Positions 1 to 4,689 of a DNA stretch of 5,306 nt are shown piece after piece. This DNA comes from Lactobacillus sp. (lineage in GTDB: Bacteria; Pseudomonadota; Alphaproteobacteria; RF32; CAG-239). Under the pieces are notes generated by a model that was not told where the DNA came from, made no database searches, and worked only from the letters and a program-made list of their open reading frames with translations. Within the stretch, counting starts at the first letter, position 1. Every line of letters begins with the position of its first letter. The stretch is taken from positions 1 to 5,306 of the forward strand of contig JAISFX010000130.1 in the NCBI GenBank assembly GCA_031263385.1, in the 5' to 3' direction. The position numbers and the translations under genes are program-made.

Positions 1-39
1 TGATTTTACAAATATTTTTGCTTGATCCAAAAACTTCAT
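1..39 (-). CDS. obg: Obg/CgtA GTPase, N-terminal fragment (cut by window edge)
   Basis: Reading leftwards from the ATG at 37-39 gives thirteen codons, MKFLDQAKIFVKS, which run off the window without a stop. This matches the conserved start of the Obg fold (typically MKFxDxAxIxVxSGDGGNG), just before the glycine-rich part. Obg is an essential GTPase that acts in late assembly of the 50S subunit. Its place downstream of rplU-rpmA on the same strand is the classic proteobacterial order and is the strongest support for so short a fragment. A Shine-Dalgarno-like AAAGAG (49-54 on the complement) lies 9 nt before the ATG. The gap to rpmA is long (about 178 bp) and holds a terminator, so obg probably depends on read-through or its own promoter. 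The GTPase domain is not visible. Confidence 0.8.
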   Translation of the reverse strand, partial: MKFLDQAKIFVKS

Positions 40-54
40 ATTTATTTTCTCTTT

Positions 55-85
55 TACAAAAAATAAAGAGGGCAAAGCCCTCTTT
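55..85 (-). terminator. Rho-independent terminator between rpmA and obg
   Basis: A perfect 9-bp stem (AAAGAGGGC at 65-73, GCCCTCTTT at 77-85) has a 3-nt loop. On the minus strand it is followed by ATTTTTTG, so it would end the rplU-rpmA transcript. It stops only about 25 bp before the obg start. Its 3' arm (CTCTTT) is also complementary to the obg Shine-Dalgarno AAAGAG at 49-54, so it may have a regulatory role as well as a terminating one. Confidence 0.8.
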
Positions 86-95
86 ACAAACTCGT

Positions 96-221
96 CAAAA
101 TTAATTTTAGAGGAGCAGATAGAAGCAAAAAACGAAACGCAAAAACTAAAACAAAGTCTTAAGCTCTCACCCTACCTTCGGGCAGATTTTTGCGATTAGA
201 TGCCCTACAAAATTAATTTAG
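96..221. repeat. Short direct repeats framing the rpmA 3' untranslated segment
   Basis: CAAAATTAATTTTAG at 96-110 recurs as CAAAATTAATTTAG at 208-221, one T shorter. The core AAAATTAATTTT (97-108) is itself palindromic. The right copy overlaps the rpmA stop codon. The roughly 97 bp between them carry no recognisable gene. On the minus strand they hold a GC-richer part near rpmA, with GGGCA/TGCCC complementarity and a possible CTGCC-CGAA-GGTAG hairpin, followed by a T-rich part. The arrangement could be a small insertion flanked by a duplicated target, or chance similarity in AT-rich DNA. No transposase or tRNA signature is present. Confidence 0.3.
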
Positions 222-472
222 TTAGGTACAACTGATACAACAGTTTTATCACCAGCTTTTTTAGAAAATTCAACTTTTCCTTCAGCTGTAGCGAAAATAG
301 TGTGGTCTTTGCCCAAGCCCACATTATCACCTGGGTGATATTTAGTACCGCGTTGGCGTACAATGATGTTACCAGCGATAACAGCCTGACCACCAGATTT
401 TTTCAAACCTAAACGTCTGCCTTCTGAATCGCGACCGTTGGAAGTACTACCACCTGACTTCTTATGTGCCAT
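218..472 (-). CDS. rpmA: 50S ribosomal protein bL27
   Basis: This 84-residue protein is the usual bL27 length and carries the family signature throughout. It starts [20 protein letters not shown], then [31 protein letters not shown] near residues 36-56, and [11 protein letters not shown]. bL27 sits in the large subunit, with its flexible N-terminus reaching the peptidyl-transferase centre and helping to place tRNA ends. The Met-Ala-His-Lys start lacks the cleaved extension found in Firmicutes, which agrees with the absence of a Prp protease gene between rplU and rpmA. The ATG lies 2 nt after the rplU TAG, and its Shine-Dalgarno GGAG falls within the last rplU sense codons, so translation is very likely coupled. 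The stop is TAA at 218-220. Confidence 0.98.
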   Translation of the reverse strand: MAHKKSGGSTSNGRDSEGRRLGLKKSGGQAVIAGNIIVRQRGTKYHPGDNVGLGKDHTIFATAEGKVEFSKKAGDKTVVSVVPN

Positions 473-474
473 TT

Positions 475-819
475 CTATTCTCCTTTATCTTCAGTGCTTG
501 CTTTAGGAGCAGCAGCCTTAGCAGACACGATATCAGTAATTTTTACTAATGTAATCAACTGTCTGTGGCCGTTCTTACGACGATAGTTATGTCTTCTTTT
601 CTTTTTGAAAACGATAATTTTCTCATCTTTAGCCTGCTTAATAACTTTTGCCTTAACGCTTGCACCTTTTACCAAAGGTTTGCCAACAGTTTCACCAATG
701 GCCAACACTTCGTTAAAAACTACTTCATTACCTTCTTCACCGGCGATTTTTTCAATCTTAAGAACATCACCAGATGCCACTTTATATTGCTTTCCGCCTG
801 TTTTAATTACTGCGTACAT
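475..819 (-). CDS. rplU: 50S ribosomal protein bL21
   Basis: The protein has 114 residues. The N-terminus [14 protein letters not shown] is the bL21 hallmark, and the basic block [17 protein letters not shown] (about residues 71-87), followed by [10 protein letters not shown], is the conserved rRNA-binding region. bL21 binds 23S rRNA in the large subunit. It is about ten residues longer than the E. coli protein because of a low-complexity tail ([15 protein letters not shown]), a common kind of extension in alphaproteobacteria. The ATG is preceded by GAAGAGAA. It is the first gene of the rplU-rpmA unit, with its own promoter about 70 bp upstream and a leader able to form alternative hairpins. 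The stop is TAG, 2 nt before the rpmA start. Confidence 0.98.
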   Translation of the reverse strand: MYAVIKTGGKQYKVASGDVLKIEKIAGEEGNEVVFNEVLAIGETVGKPLVKGASVKAKVIKQAKDEKIIVFKKKRRHNYRRKNGHRQLITLVKITDIVSAKAAAPKASTEDKGE

Positions 820-827
820 TTCTCTTC

Positions 828-861
828 ATCCAATAACCAAAGGACTTTGGATTACATCCAA
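828..861 (-). promoter_or_regulatory. rplU leader with mutually exclusive hairpins
   Basis: Read on the minus strand, TTGGAT (856-861) pairs perfectly with ATCCAA (847-852) across a 3-nt loop. The overlapping palindrome CCAAAG-TC-CTTTGG (837-850) uses the same CCAA, so the two folds cannot coexist. A second TTGGAT (830-835), directly before the start region GAAGAGAAATG, can also pair with ATCCAA, which would bring structure up to the ribosome binding site. This could act in autogenous control of L21/L27 synthesis. The pairings are seen in the sequence; the regulatory role is inferred. L21 leaders are described in Firmicutes, but I do not see that motif here. Confidence 0.4.
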
Positions 862-884
862 GCCCGTCATTTTTATACAAATCT

Positions 885-912
885 GTGTGCAATATACATA
901 TTTTCTGCACAC
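885..912. promoter_or_regulatory. Operator-like dyad around the rplU -10 box
   Basis: GTGTGC (885-890) and GCACAC (907-912) form a perfect 6-bp inverted repeat with 16 bp between the arms. One arm abuts the -35 box, the other covers the likely start of transcription, and the -10 box lies between them. The arms are 22 bp apart centre to centre, about two helical turns, as expected for a dimeric DNA-binding protein. No regulator can be named, and chance remains possible for arms this short. Confidence 0.35.
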
Positions 913-918
913 TGTCAA
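891..918 (-). promoter_or_regulatory. rplU-rpmA promoter
   Basis: On the minus strand a perfect -35 box TTGACA (913-918) is separated by 16 bp from a -10 box TATATT (891-896, five of six consensus bases). Transcription would begin near 884, giving an untranslated leader of about 65 nt before rplU. The upstream nuclease gene ends at 961 with no clear terminator, so some read-through into rplU is possible, but this promoter is probably the main one. Confidence 0.75.
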
Positions 919-960
919 TAAGAATTTTAAAGAAAAAGTTAATTTTAAGCTCCATTTATT

Positions 961-1416
961 CTAATTATGCTTCAAGCGCCTGTAAAGCTCGGGCTTCATA
1001 AATTTGCCCCGCCACATTCCTCTTTGGGCCTCCTTCGCTTGCTTTTCTTCATTGCGAAACCCTTCTGAACCATAATTATAAGAAACCGCCCAGCCGGACA
1101 GCACCATTGCCTTGTTCAAATTCACCCCATCTGCATAGCATATTGACAAATCTCGGCTATATGTATCTTTTCTTAAAAAATCACAATTAACATACCTGTT
1201 TTTAATCAGCATTTTCAAATAATTTGTTGACTCAGCACCGCAGTCATACTCATTTCCAAGCCCATCAAAGCACATCTGCCCATATTCCGGCGCATCAATC
1301 CCTTCAAGCCTGATTCTTCTTCCGTCAATTTCTAAACTGTCGCCATCAACAACCTTAACTTTTGCAAACACATCAAAAGAAAAGAATAAAGCCCACAGGA
1401 AAAACAAATACTTCAC
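961..1416 (-). CDS. Secreted thermonuclease-like (SNase family) nuclease
   Basis: The 151-residue protein has a signal peptide (MKYLFFLWALFFSFDVFA, likely cleaved before Lys19), then one staphylococcal-nuclease domain. KVVDGDSLEI carries the calcium-binding Asp26. RIRLEGIDAPE supplies the counterparts of Arg35, Asp40 and Glu43 of the S. aureus enzyme (here Arg36, Asp41, Glu44). DTYSRDL supplies Arg88, the counterpart of Arg87. All key residues are present, so an active calcium-dependent endonuclease cleaving DNA or RNA in the periplasm or outside the cell is likely. Cysteines at 49, 59, 78 and 93 could form disulfides after export. I chose the GTG at 1414-1416 because GGAG (1425-1428) lies 8 nt upstream and the signal peptide then begins MKYL. 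A TTG at 1420-1422 is only 2 nt from that GGAG. The gene is divergent from the lipoprotein gene; its role (nutrient scavenging, DNA uptake or processing) is not shown by its neighbours. Confidence 0.9.
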   Translation of the reverse strand: MKYLFFLWALFFSFDVFAKVKVVDGDSLEIDGRRIRLEGIDAPEYGQMCFDGLGNEYDCGAESTNYLKMLIKNRYVNCDFLRKDTYSRDLSICYADGVNLNKAMVLSGWAVSYNYGSEGFRNEEKQAKEAQRGMWRGKFMKPELYRRLKHN

Positions 1417-1467
1417 TAACAATTCTCCGACAAATTAAGATTTTACTGAATAATCTAAAAAAACTCT

Positions 1468-1496
1468 TTGTTATTTGTATATATCTATCCTATTAT
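1468..1496 (+). promoter_or_regulatory. Probable promoter of the lipoprotein gene
   Basis: TTGTTA (1468-1473, four of six consensus bases) and TATTAT (1491-1496, five of six) are 17 bp apart. They would start transcription near 1502, about 28 bp before the GTG. The -10 box lies in the odd palindrome CCTAT-T-ATAGG (1489-1499), whose complement reads TATAAT, so the same bases could serve as a -10 for the divergent nuclease gene, although no good -35 for that direction was found. Confidence 0.5.
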
Positions 1497-1530
1497 AGGG
1501 CAAGTTACAAGTAAAAAGGGATATTAGACC

Positions 1531-2367
1531 GTGTTAAGATTATGCGCTTTTTTAGTTTTGGTACTATGCATCGCCGGCTGCGATTTTAGAAACAAAAGCC
1601 TCAAGGAAATATTCATGAATCCTGAAGTTGCGGCGACAGATGTTGTGGTCGAGAACGCTCCCTTAAGAAAACCAAGCTCTGTTGTTGTATGCCGCGCCAA
1701 GCAATGCGCCCCTGCTAATGCCTCAATGTCCAGAGAATATGTTTACAACAGCCTTTTCCACTTGCTTGATAACAACAATCATAAAACAGCCTTAATCTGT
1801 GAAGCAGACCCATTAAGCCACATATGCACCGAGAACTATGTCTCTATGCCTTTGAAAGTTGGCGTTGTTAACGGCCAAATGTACATAGATTCGGTAAAGA
1901 TTACCGACGTAGGCCTTTCCAAAGGCAACACCCGCATTAATTTGGTCTTAAACTATAACATATCTCACAATGGTCAAACCCCTGATTGTATCCCTTCTAA
2001 AACTTTGACCTATGTAAAGAGTGTTGACAGCGTTGTTTGGGAAGATGCCGGCTTCAATTGCAAAATGACCACTATCGGCCAAACCACTATCAAAACTTTG
2101 TTCTCAATAGACTATATTGACTTAGATTATGGCTTCATCGGCGGCTACTATTCCATCGGCGCTTCCGGCCCTGCATTTGGTGGCGGCACAGGTTATATGC
2201 TGATTCGCCTGCCAAATGACGCCTACCCGCTCAATCCGGTTCTTCAGTCTAGAACCAAGACTAAAGCTCAGAACAGAGCCCAACCGATTCTAGATGCCAT
2301 GACACCGGACATACAAAGCAACAAAGGCATCAACAATGATGTCCAGGTGTTCCCTGTAAGCAAATAA
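1531..2367 (+). CDS. Cysteine-rich lipoprotein of unknown function
   Basis: The 278-residue protein begins with a lipoprotein signal peptide (MLRLCAFLVLVLCIAGC) whose lipobox IAGC places the lipidated cysteine at 17. Asp18 follows; in enterobacteria Asp at this position keeps lipoproteins in the inner membrane, but that rule may not hold here. The mature part has six further cysteines (54, 59, 90, 99, 153, 177), an even number suggesting up to three disulfides and periplasmic folding. A VCRAKQCAP segment at 53-61 is followed by SMSREYVYNSLFHLLD, then alternating beta-like stretches (105-145), a Gly-rich run near 204-221, and a polar, probably disordered tail. I recognise no enzyme motif. The start is GTG, with AAGGGA (1516-1521) 9 nt upstream; a later start would destroy the signal peptide. 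It has its own promoter and terminator, so it is probably a single-gene unit. Confidence 0.85.
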   Translation: MLRLCAFLVLVLCIAGCDFRNKSLKEIFMNPEVAATDVVVENAPLRKPSSVVVCRAKQCAPANASMSREYVYNSLFHLLDNNNHKTALICEADPLSHICTENYVSMPLKVGVVNGQMYIDSVKITDVGLSKGNTRINLVLNYNISHNGQTPDCIPSKTLTYVKSVDSVVWEDAGFNCKMTTIGQTTIKTLFSIDYIDLDYGFIGGYYSIGASGPAFGGGTGYMLIRLPNDAYPLNPVLQSRTKTKAQNRAQPILDAMTPDIQSNKGINNDVQVFPVSK

Positions 2368-2370
2368 AAT

Positions 2371-2399
2371 AAAGCCCCGAACCTAGGGGCTTTTATTTT
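2371..2399 (+). terminator. Terminator of the lipoprotein gene
   Basis: AAAGCCCC (2371-2378) and GGGGCTTT (2386-2393) form a perfect 8-bp stem with a 7-nt loop, followed by TTTTATTTT. The stem starts 3 bp after the stop codon. The upstream AAAAT run makes it partly functional in the other direction too. Confidence 0.9.
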
Positions 2400-2426
2400 G
2401 CACTAAACGTGTAACAAAACCTTCAC

Positions 2427-2455
2427 ATGACTATCCCTCTTGCTTCTGCTATATT
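2427..2455 (+). promoter_or_regulatory. Promoter of the 98-residue membrane protein gene
   Basis: ATGACT (2427-2432) and TATATT (2450-2455) are 17 bp apart, with a TGC just before the -10 box (extended -10). Transcription would start near 2462, about 36 bp before the ATG. A closely similar arrangement stands before the next gene, at 2837-2865. Confidence 0.6.
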
Positions 2456-2497
2456 CATTGCAGAAAAATAATTACTAACCGTTAAATAAATTTAAGC

Positions 2498-2794
2498 ATG
2501 GCAACAATCGAATTGTCTTTGCTGCTTTTAATAGCAAGCAACATTATCCTTTTTACATTTTGGACACACAAAAAAAGAAATGTAACAAAGTTCGTAAAAG
2601 GCCTTATCGGATCTTCCTTATGGGCCGCAAGTATCATATTGTCGTCAACCATGGTTGGATGGCAGGGTTTTTTATTTATGATGTTGGCAACACTTGGCAT
2701 ATGCTATTCCATACATGGAATAATCAAAGTGCGACAATATAAAAAAACACCCCCGCCCGACAAGCCAAATAAGATACCGGATTATTTCAGATAA
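2498..2794 (+). CDS. Small membrane protein of unknown function (98 aa)
   Basis: This 98-residue protein has three hydrophobic segments, at about 5-22, 35-53 and 56-76. A basic loop (THKKRNVTKFVK) separates the first two, and a basic, proline-rich tail (RQYKKTPPPDKPNK) follows the third. By the positive-inside rule the loop and tail face the cytoplasm and the N-terminus faces the periplasm. No conserved motif suggests an enzyme or transporter. No Shine-Dalgarno is visible before the ATG, where the sequence is AT-rich. Flanking promoter and terminator make it a single-gene unit. Its topology and upstream DNA resemble those of the next gene, suggesting a distant duplicate. The clean gene boundaries support a real gene; its role is unknown. 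Confidence 0.75.
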   Translation: MATIELSLLLLIASNIILFTFWTHKKRNVTKFVKGLIGSSLWAASIILSSTMVGWQGFLFMMLATLGICYSIHGIIKVRQYKKTPPPDKPNKIPDYFR

Positions 2795-2809
2795 AATACT
2801 ATCGTAAAG

Positions 2810-2835
2810 AAAGCCTCTCCCAAGAGGCTTTTTTT
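2810..2835 (+). terminator. Terminator of the 98-residue membrane protein gene
   Basis: A perfect 9-bp stem (AAAGCCTCT at 2810-2818, AGAGGCTTT at 2823-2831) with loop CCCA is followed by a run of seven T (2829-2835). It lies 15 bp after the stop codon. Confidence 0.92.
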
Positions 2836-2836
2836 A

Positions 2837-2865
2837 TGGACTTATTCTTAGCATTATGCTACATT
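2837..2865 (+). promoter_or_regulatory. Promoter of the 84-residue membrane protein gene
   Basis: TGGACT (2837-2842) and TACATT (2860-2865) are 17 bp apart and have a TGC extended -10, the same layout as at 2427-2455. A perfect TATAAT at 2881-2886 is a competing -10 box. With a poor -35 (GCTACA, 2858-2863) it would give a leader of only about 12 nt. Which one is used cannot be told from sequence. Confidence 0.45.
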
Positions 2866-2904
2866 CTCCACCAATAACCATATAATTTATAAATCATATA
2901 AATC

Positions 2905-3159
2905 ATGAGTCAAACAAGCTTAGCCTTGATTTCTATGCTTCTTGTCATAGTTGCCTTAATCATTAGTCAACTTTCTAAAAGACAAAAGAATAAAAACAGG
3001 CGACTGAATTTTATGATAGCAGCATCTGTTGTGCTAGCAACCAGCTTTGCTGTCTATCACCCAAGTATTCTTGGAAAGATTTTATTTTGGGTAAACATGC
3101 TTTTCCTGTTAATTTTAATTATAGAAAAGCAAAAGCAAAAAAAAGATGAAGGCTCTTAA
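2905..3159 (+). CDS. Small membrane protein of unknown function (84 aa)
   Basis: This 84-residue protein has three hydrophobic segments (about 5-22, 34-51, 55-73), a strongly basic loop SKRQKNKNRR between the first two, and a Lys-rich tail EKQKQKKDEGS. The predicted topology is periplasmic N-terminus and cytoplasmic loop and tail, the same as its upstream neighbour. No functional motif is recognised. The ATG at 2905 is limited upstream by an in-frame TAA two codons before it; a second ATG at codon 11 would cut into the first helix. No Shine-Dalgarno is visible. The last codons and the stop lie inside the terminator hairpin, so the gene is tightly packed against its convergent neighbour. Confidence 0.7.
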   Translation: MSQTSLALISMLLVIVALIISQLSKRQKNKNRRLNFMIAASVVLATSFAVYHPSILGKILFWVNMLFLLILIIEKQKQKKDEGS

Positions 3160-3290
3160 GAACCTTCATCTTTTTTAATACCCTCAACACAACACTCTCT
3201 TAATCGTTAGCAATCAAGCCCGCCCTGCGAGAGTATGGACTAGGGCGCCTAACAAACCACTTAGGAGCTCCCCGTCTCAAGGTGCTGCCG
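3137..3290 (-). ncRNA. Candidate structured small RNA downstream of the kinase gene
   Basis: This gap between convergent genes holds about 60% GC over 3210-3290 (49 of 81 bases), against AT-rich surroundings, and no convincing reading frame. Complementary segments include CGCCCT/AGGGCG (3221-3226, 3242-3247), enclosed by GTTAG/CTAAC (3206-3210, 3249-3253). An alternative is CCTAA/TTAGG (3248-3252, 3261-3265), and GGAGCTCC (3264-3271) is palindromic. CAGCAC near the 5' end can pair with GTGTTG near the 3' end (3282-3287 with 3185-3190 or 3190-3195), closing the whole molecule with one G-U pair. A promoter-like sequence ends at 3297 and a strong terminator with a T run lies at the 3' end, predicting about 154 nt. 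The size would suit a 6S-like RNA, but I do not recognise a 6S, SRP, RNase P or tmRNA core. It could instead be a structured 3' untranslated region of the kinase messenger. Confidence 0.5.
3139..3176. terminator. Bidirectional terminator between convergent units
   Basis: A perfect 14-bp stem (AAAAAAGATGAAGG at 3139-3152, its complement at 3163-3176) encloses a 10-nt loop containing CTTAAG. A U run follows in both directions (T6 on the plus strand; eight T from 3144 to 3137 on the minus strand). It ends the 84-residue membrane protein gene, whose stop codon lies in the loop, and on the other strand ends the kinase transcript or the candidate small RNA. Confidence 0.9.
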
Positions 3291-3296
3291 TAAAGT

Positions 3297-3326
3297 TTAT
3301 AAGGGAATACTAATGAGTACCCTCAA
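3297..3326 (-). promoter_or_regulatory. Possible promoter of the candidate small RNA, inside the kinase 3' end
   Basis: On the minus strand TTGAGG (3321-3326, four of six) is 18 bp from TTATAA (3297-3302, four of six; TATAAA one base on scores five of six at 19 bp spacing). Its -10 overlaps the kinase stop codon, and transcription would start near 3290, at the edge of the GC-rich block. The match is moderate; the position is what makes it notable. Confidence 0.4.
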
Positions 3327-4655
3327 GCCTCCTAATTTTGAATCATAGAGCTCTATAGTGCCACCATGAGAAGTTATAACATCTTTTGCAATAGATAGCC
3401 CCAGACCAACGCCGCCGGTTTCTTTGTTACGAGACTCATCCAAACGATAAAATGCCTTAAACACCTCTTCCCTCTTGTCCTCAGGAATACCCGGCCCGTC
3501 ATCATCAACCGCAATAAACACCTTGCTGCTGTTGTTCTCAAGCTTGACAGATATATTGCTGTCAGCATAGTCAAACGCATTTGATATTATGTTTGTAATC
3601 GCACGTTTCAAAGCCTGCTCACGACCCTGTATCGCGCTAACCATGCCGCTTGTAGAATATCTTACCAGCGCATCTTTATTACGAAACTTATTGATAATGC
3701 TCAAAATCATTTCATTCAAATCAACAAACTCTGAAGTCTCAGCCCCTTCGCCACTGACAAAAGACAAATAACCATCCAGCATCTTCTCCATTTCGAGAAT
3801 ATCTTGCAAGAACTCTTCCTTATCTTTTTCATCAATCATCTCAAGCTGAAGCTTCATGCGGGTCAAAGGCGTGCGCAAGTCGTGCGAAACACCAGCCAAC
3901 ATTCTGGTTCTCTCGGTAATCTGTTTCTGAATTCTTTCTTTCATCTTTGTAAAGGCAATTCCGGCTTTTCTAACCTCAGAAGACCCATAAGGCTTAAACT
4001 CTTTATTATCAATTCCACGTCCAAACTCTTCTGCGACTCTTGCCAGCTCTGCAATAGAGCGCACCTGAACTCTCAAGAACATCACCGCCACCAAGAACAA
4101 CAAGAAAGACGTTCCCACCATCCAAGCAATAAACCCGAATATAGAGGTAGAGAATATGTTCTTTGCAGATGTTGTAAACTGAAACAATCCTTCCTCAGTA
4201 TCAACAAAAACCGCCAAATCTTTTCTCTGGTCGTCAATATAAATAGATGTCACCGCATCAGGGAACTCTGTCCTCAAAGATTCTTCCAAAAACCCTGTAA
4301 TAAGCTTATTATTTTTGCTAGCCTTATTCATAACTGAAAGCTTTTCGTTATTAGGGAAGTATTGTACATCAAGTTCCAACTTCTCAAGCGCCAAAGTTCC
4401 AATCTCATCAACTAAAGCAGGATCGTTCTTGACCACATCCACAATCAAAGACATTTCTGATGTCAGGTTAGTTGAAAGCCTTTTACCAACTCTGCCCCAG
4501 CTTCCCTCAAAAAACGCTACAATAGATACAACCTGCACCACCATAAGCGGAATAAATATCAAAAGCATCGTTCTAAAGAACAATGTCTTTGGCAAAAGCT
4601 TAAGCTTCAAAAGACGAAGCATTTCTTCTATTTTACTTGGGAATTTTATCTTCAT
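3297..4655 (-). CDS. EnvZ-like sensor histidine kinase
   Basis: The 452-residue protein has the EnvZ length and layout. Membrane segments at about 25-49 and 171-194 enclose a periplasmic sensor region of about 120 residues. A HAMP linker follows (about 195-248). The H-box MLAGVSHDLRTPLTRMKLQLEM has the phospho-accepting His258. The catalytic domain has an N-box (RAITNIISNAFDYA, about 351-364), G1 DDDGPGIP (384-391), an F-box FKAFYRLDESR, and G2 GGVGLGLSIAK (414-424). It should sense an envelope signal, autophosphorylate and pass the phosphate to the regulator encoded just upstream. The segment FFEGSWGRVGKRLS after the first helix resembles alphaproteobacterial EnvZ-like kinases. The ATG has AAAGGA upstream and lies 34 bp after the regulator stop, so the two form one operon. 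All catalytic motifs are intact. The signal sensed is unknown, so I give no gene symbol. Confidence 0.95.
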   Translation of the reverse strand: MKIKFPSKIEEMLRLLKLKLLPKTLFFRTMLLIFIPLMVVQVVSIVAFFEGSWGRVGKRLSTNLTSEMSLIVDVVKNDPALVDEIGTLALEKLELDVQYFPNNEKLSVMNKASKNNKLITGFLEESLRTEFPDAVTSIYIDDQRKDLAVFVDTEEGLFQFTTSAKNIFSTSIFGFIAWMVGTSFLLFLVAVMFLRVQVRSIAELARVAEEFGRGIDNKEFKPYGSSEVRKAGIAFTKMKERIQKQITERTRMLAGVSHDLRTPLTRMKLQLEMIDEKDKEEFLQDILEMEKMLDGYLSFVSGEGAETSEFVDLNEMILSIINKFRNKDALVRYSTSGMVSAIQGREQALKRAITNIISNAFDYADSNISVKLENNSSKVFIAVDDDGPGIPEDKREEVFKAFYRLDESRNKETGGVGLGLSIAKDVITSHGGTIELYDSKLGGLRVLISIPL

Positions 4656-4689
4656 TATTTCTTTTCCTTTAACCGTCTACAGACCTTTG

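Noticed and set aside
565..964. Open frames on the plus strand across rplU and its promoter.
   Set aside because: They overlap a certain ribosomal protein gene on the other strand and show no family features.
1489..1499. The palindrome CCTATTATAGG considered as a regulator operator.
   Set aside because: Its arms are only 5 bp and are explained by overlapping -10 boxes in AT-rich DNA; kept only as a note to the promoter.
3196..3212. On the minus strand the GC-rich block contains GCT AAC GAT TAA, recalling the start (Ala-Asn-Asp) of tmRNA tag peptides.
   Set aside because: The stop follows after three codons and there is no tRNA-like acceptor domain or T-loop, so a tmRNA is not supported.
3248..3265. 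GCCTAAC at 3247-3253 resembles one end of an integron attC site.
   Set aside because: No GTTRRRY partner lies at the right distance on either strand, and there is no integrase or cassette gene; the bases fit the RNA-like pairing better.
3804..4337. A 177-codon open frame on the plus strand inside the kinase gene.
   Set aside because: It is antisense to an intact histidine kinase with all motifs, is Cys/His-rich in a random way and has no ribosome binding site; it is a shadow frame.
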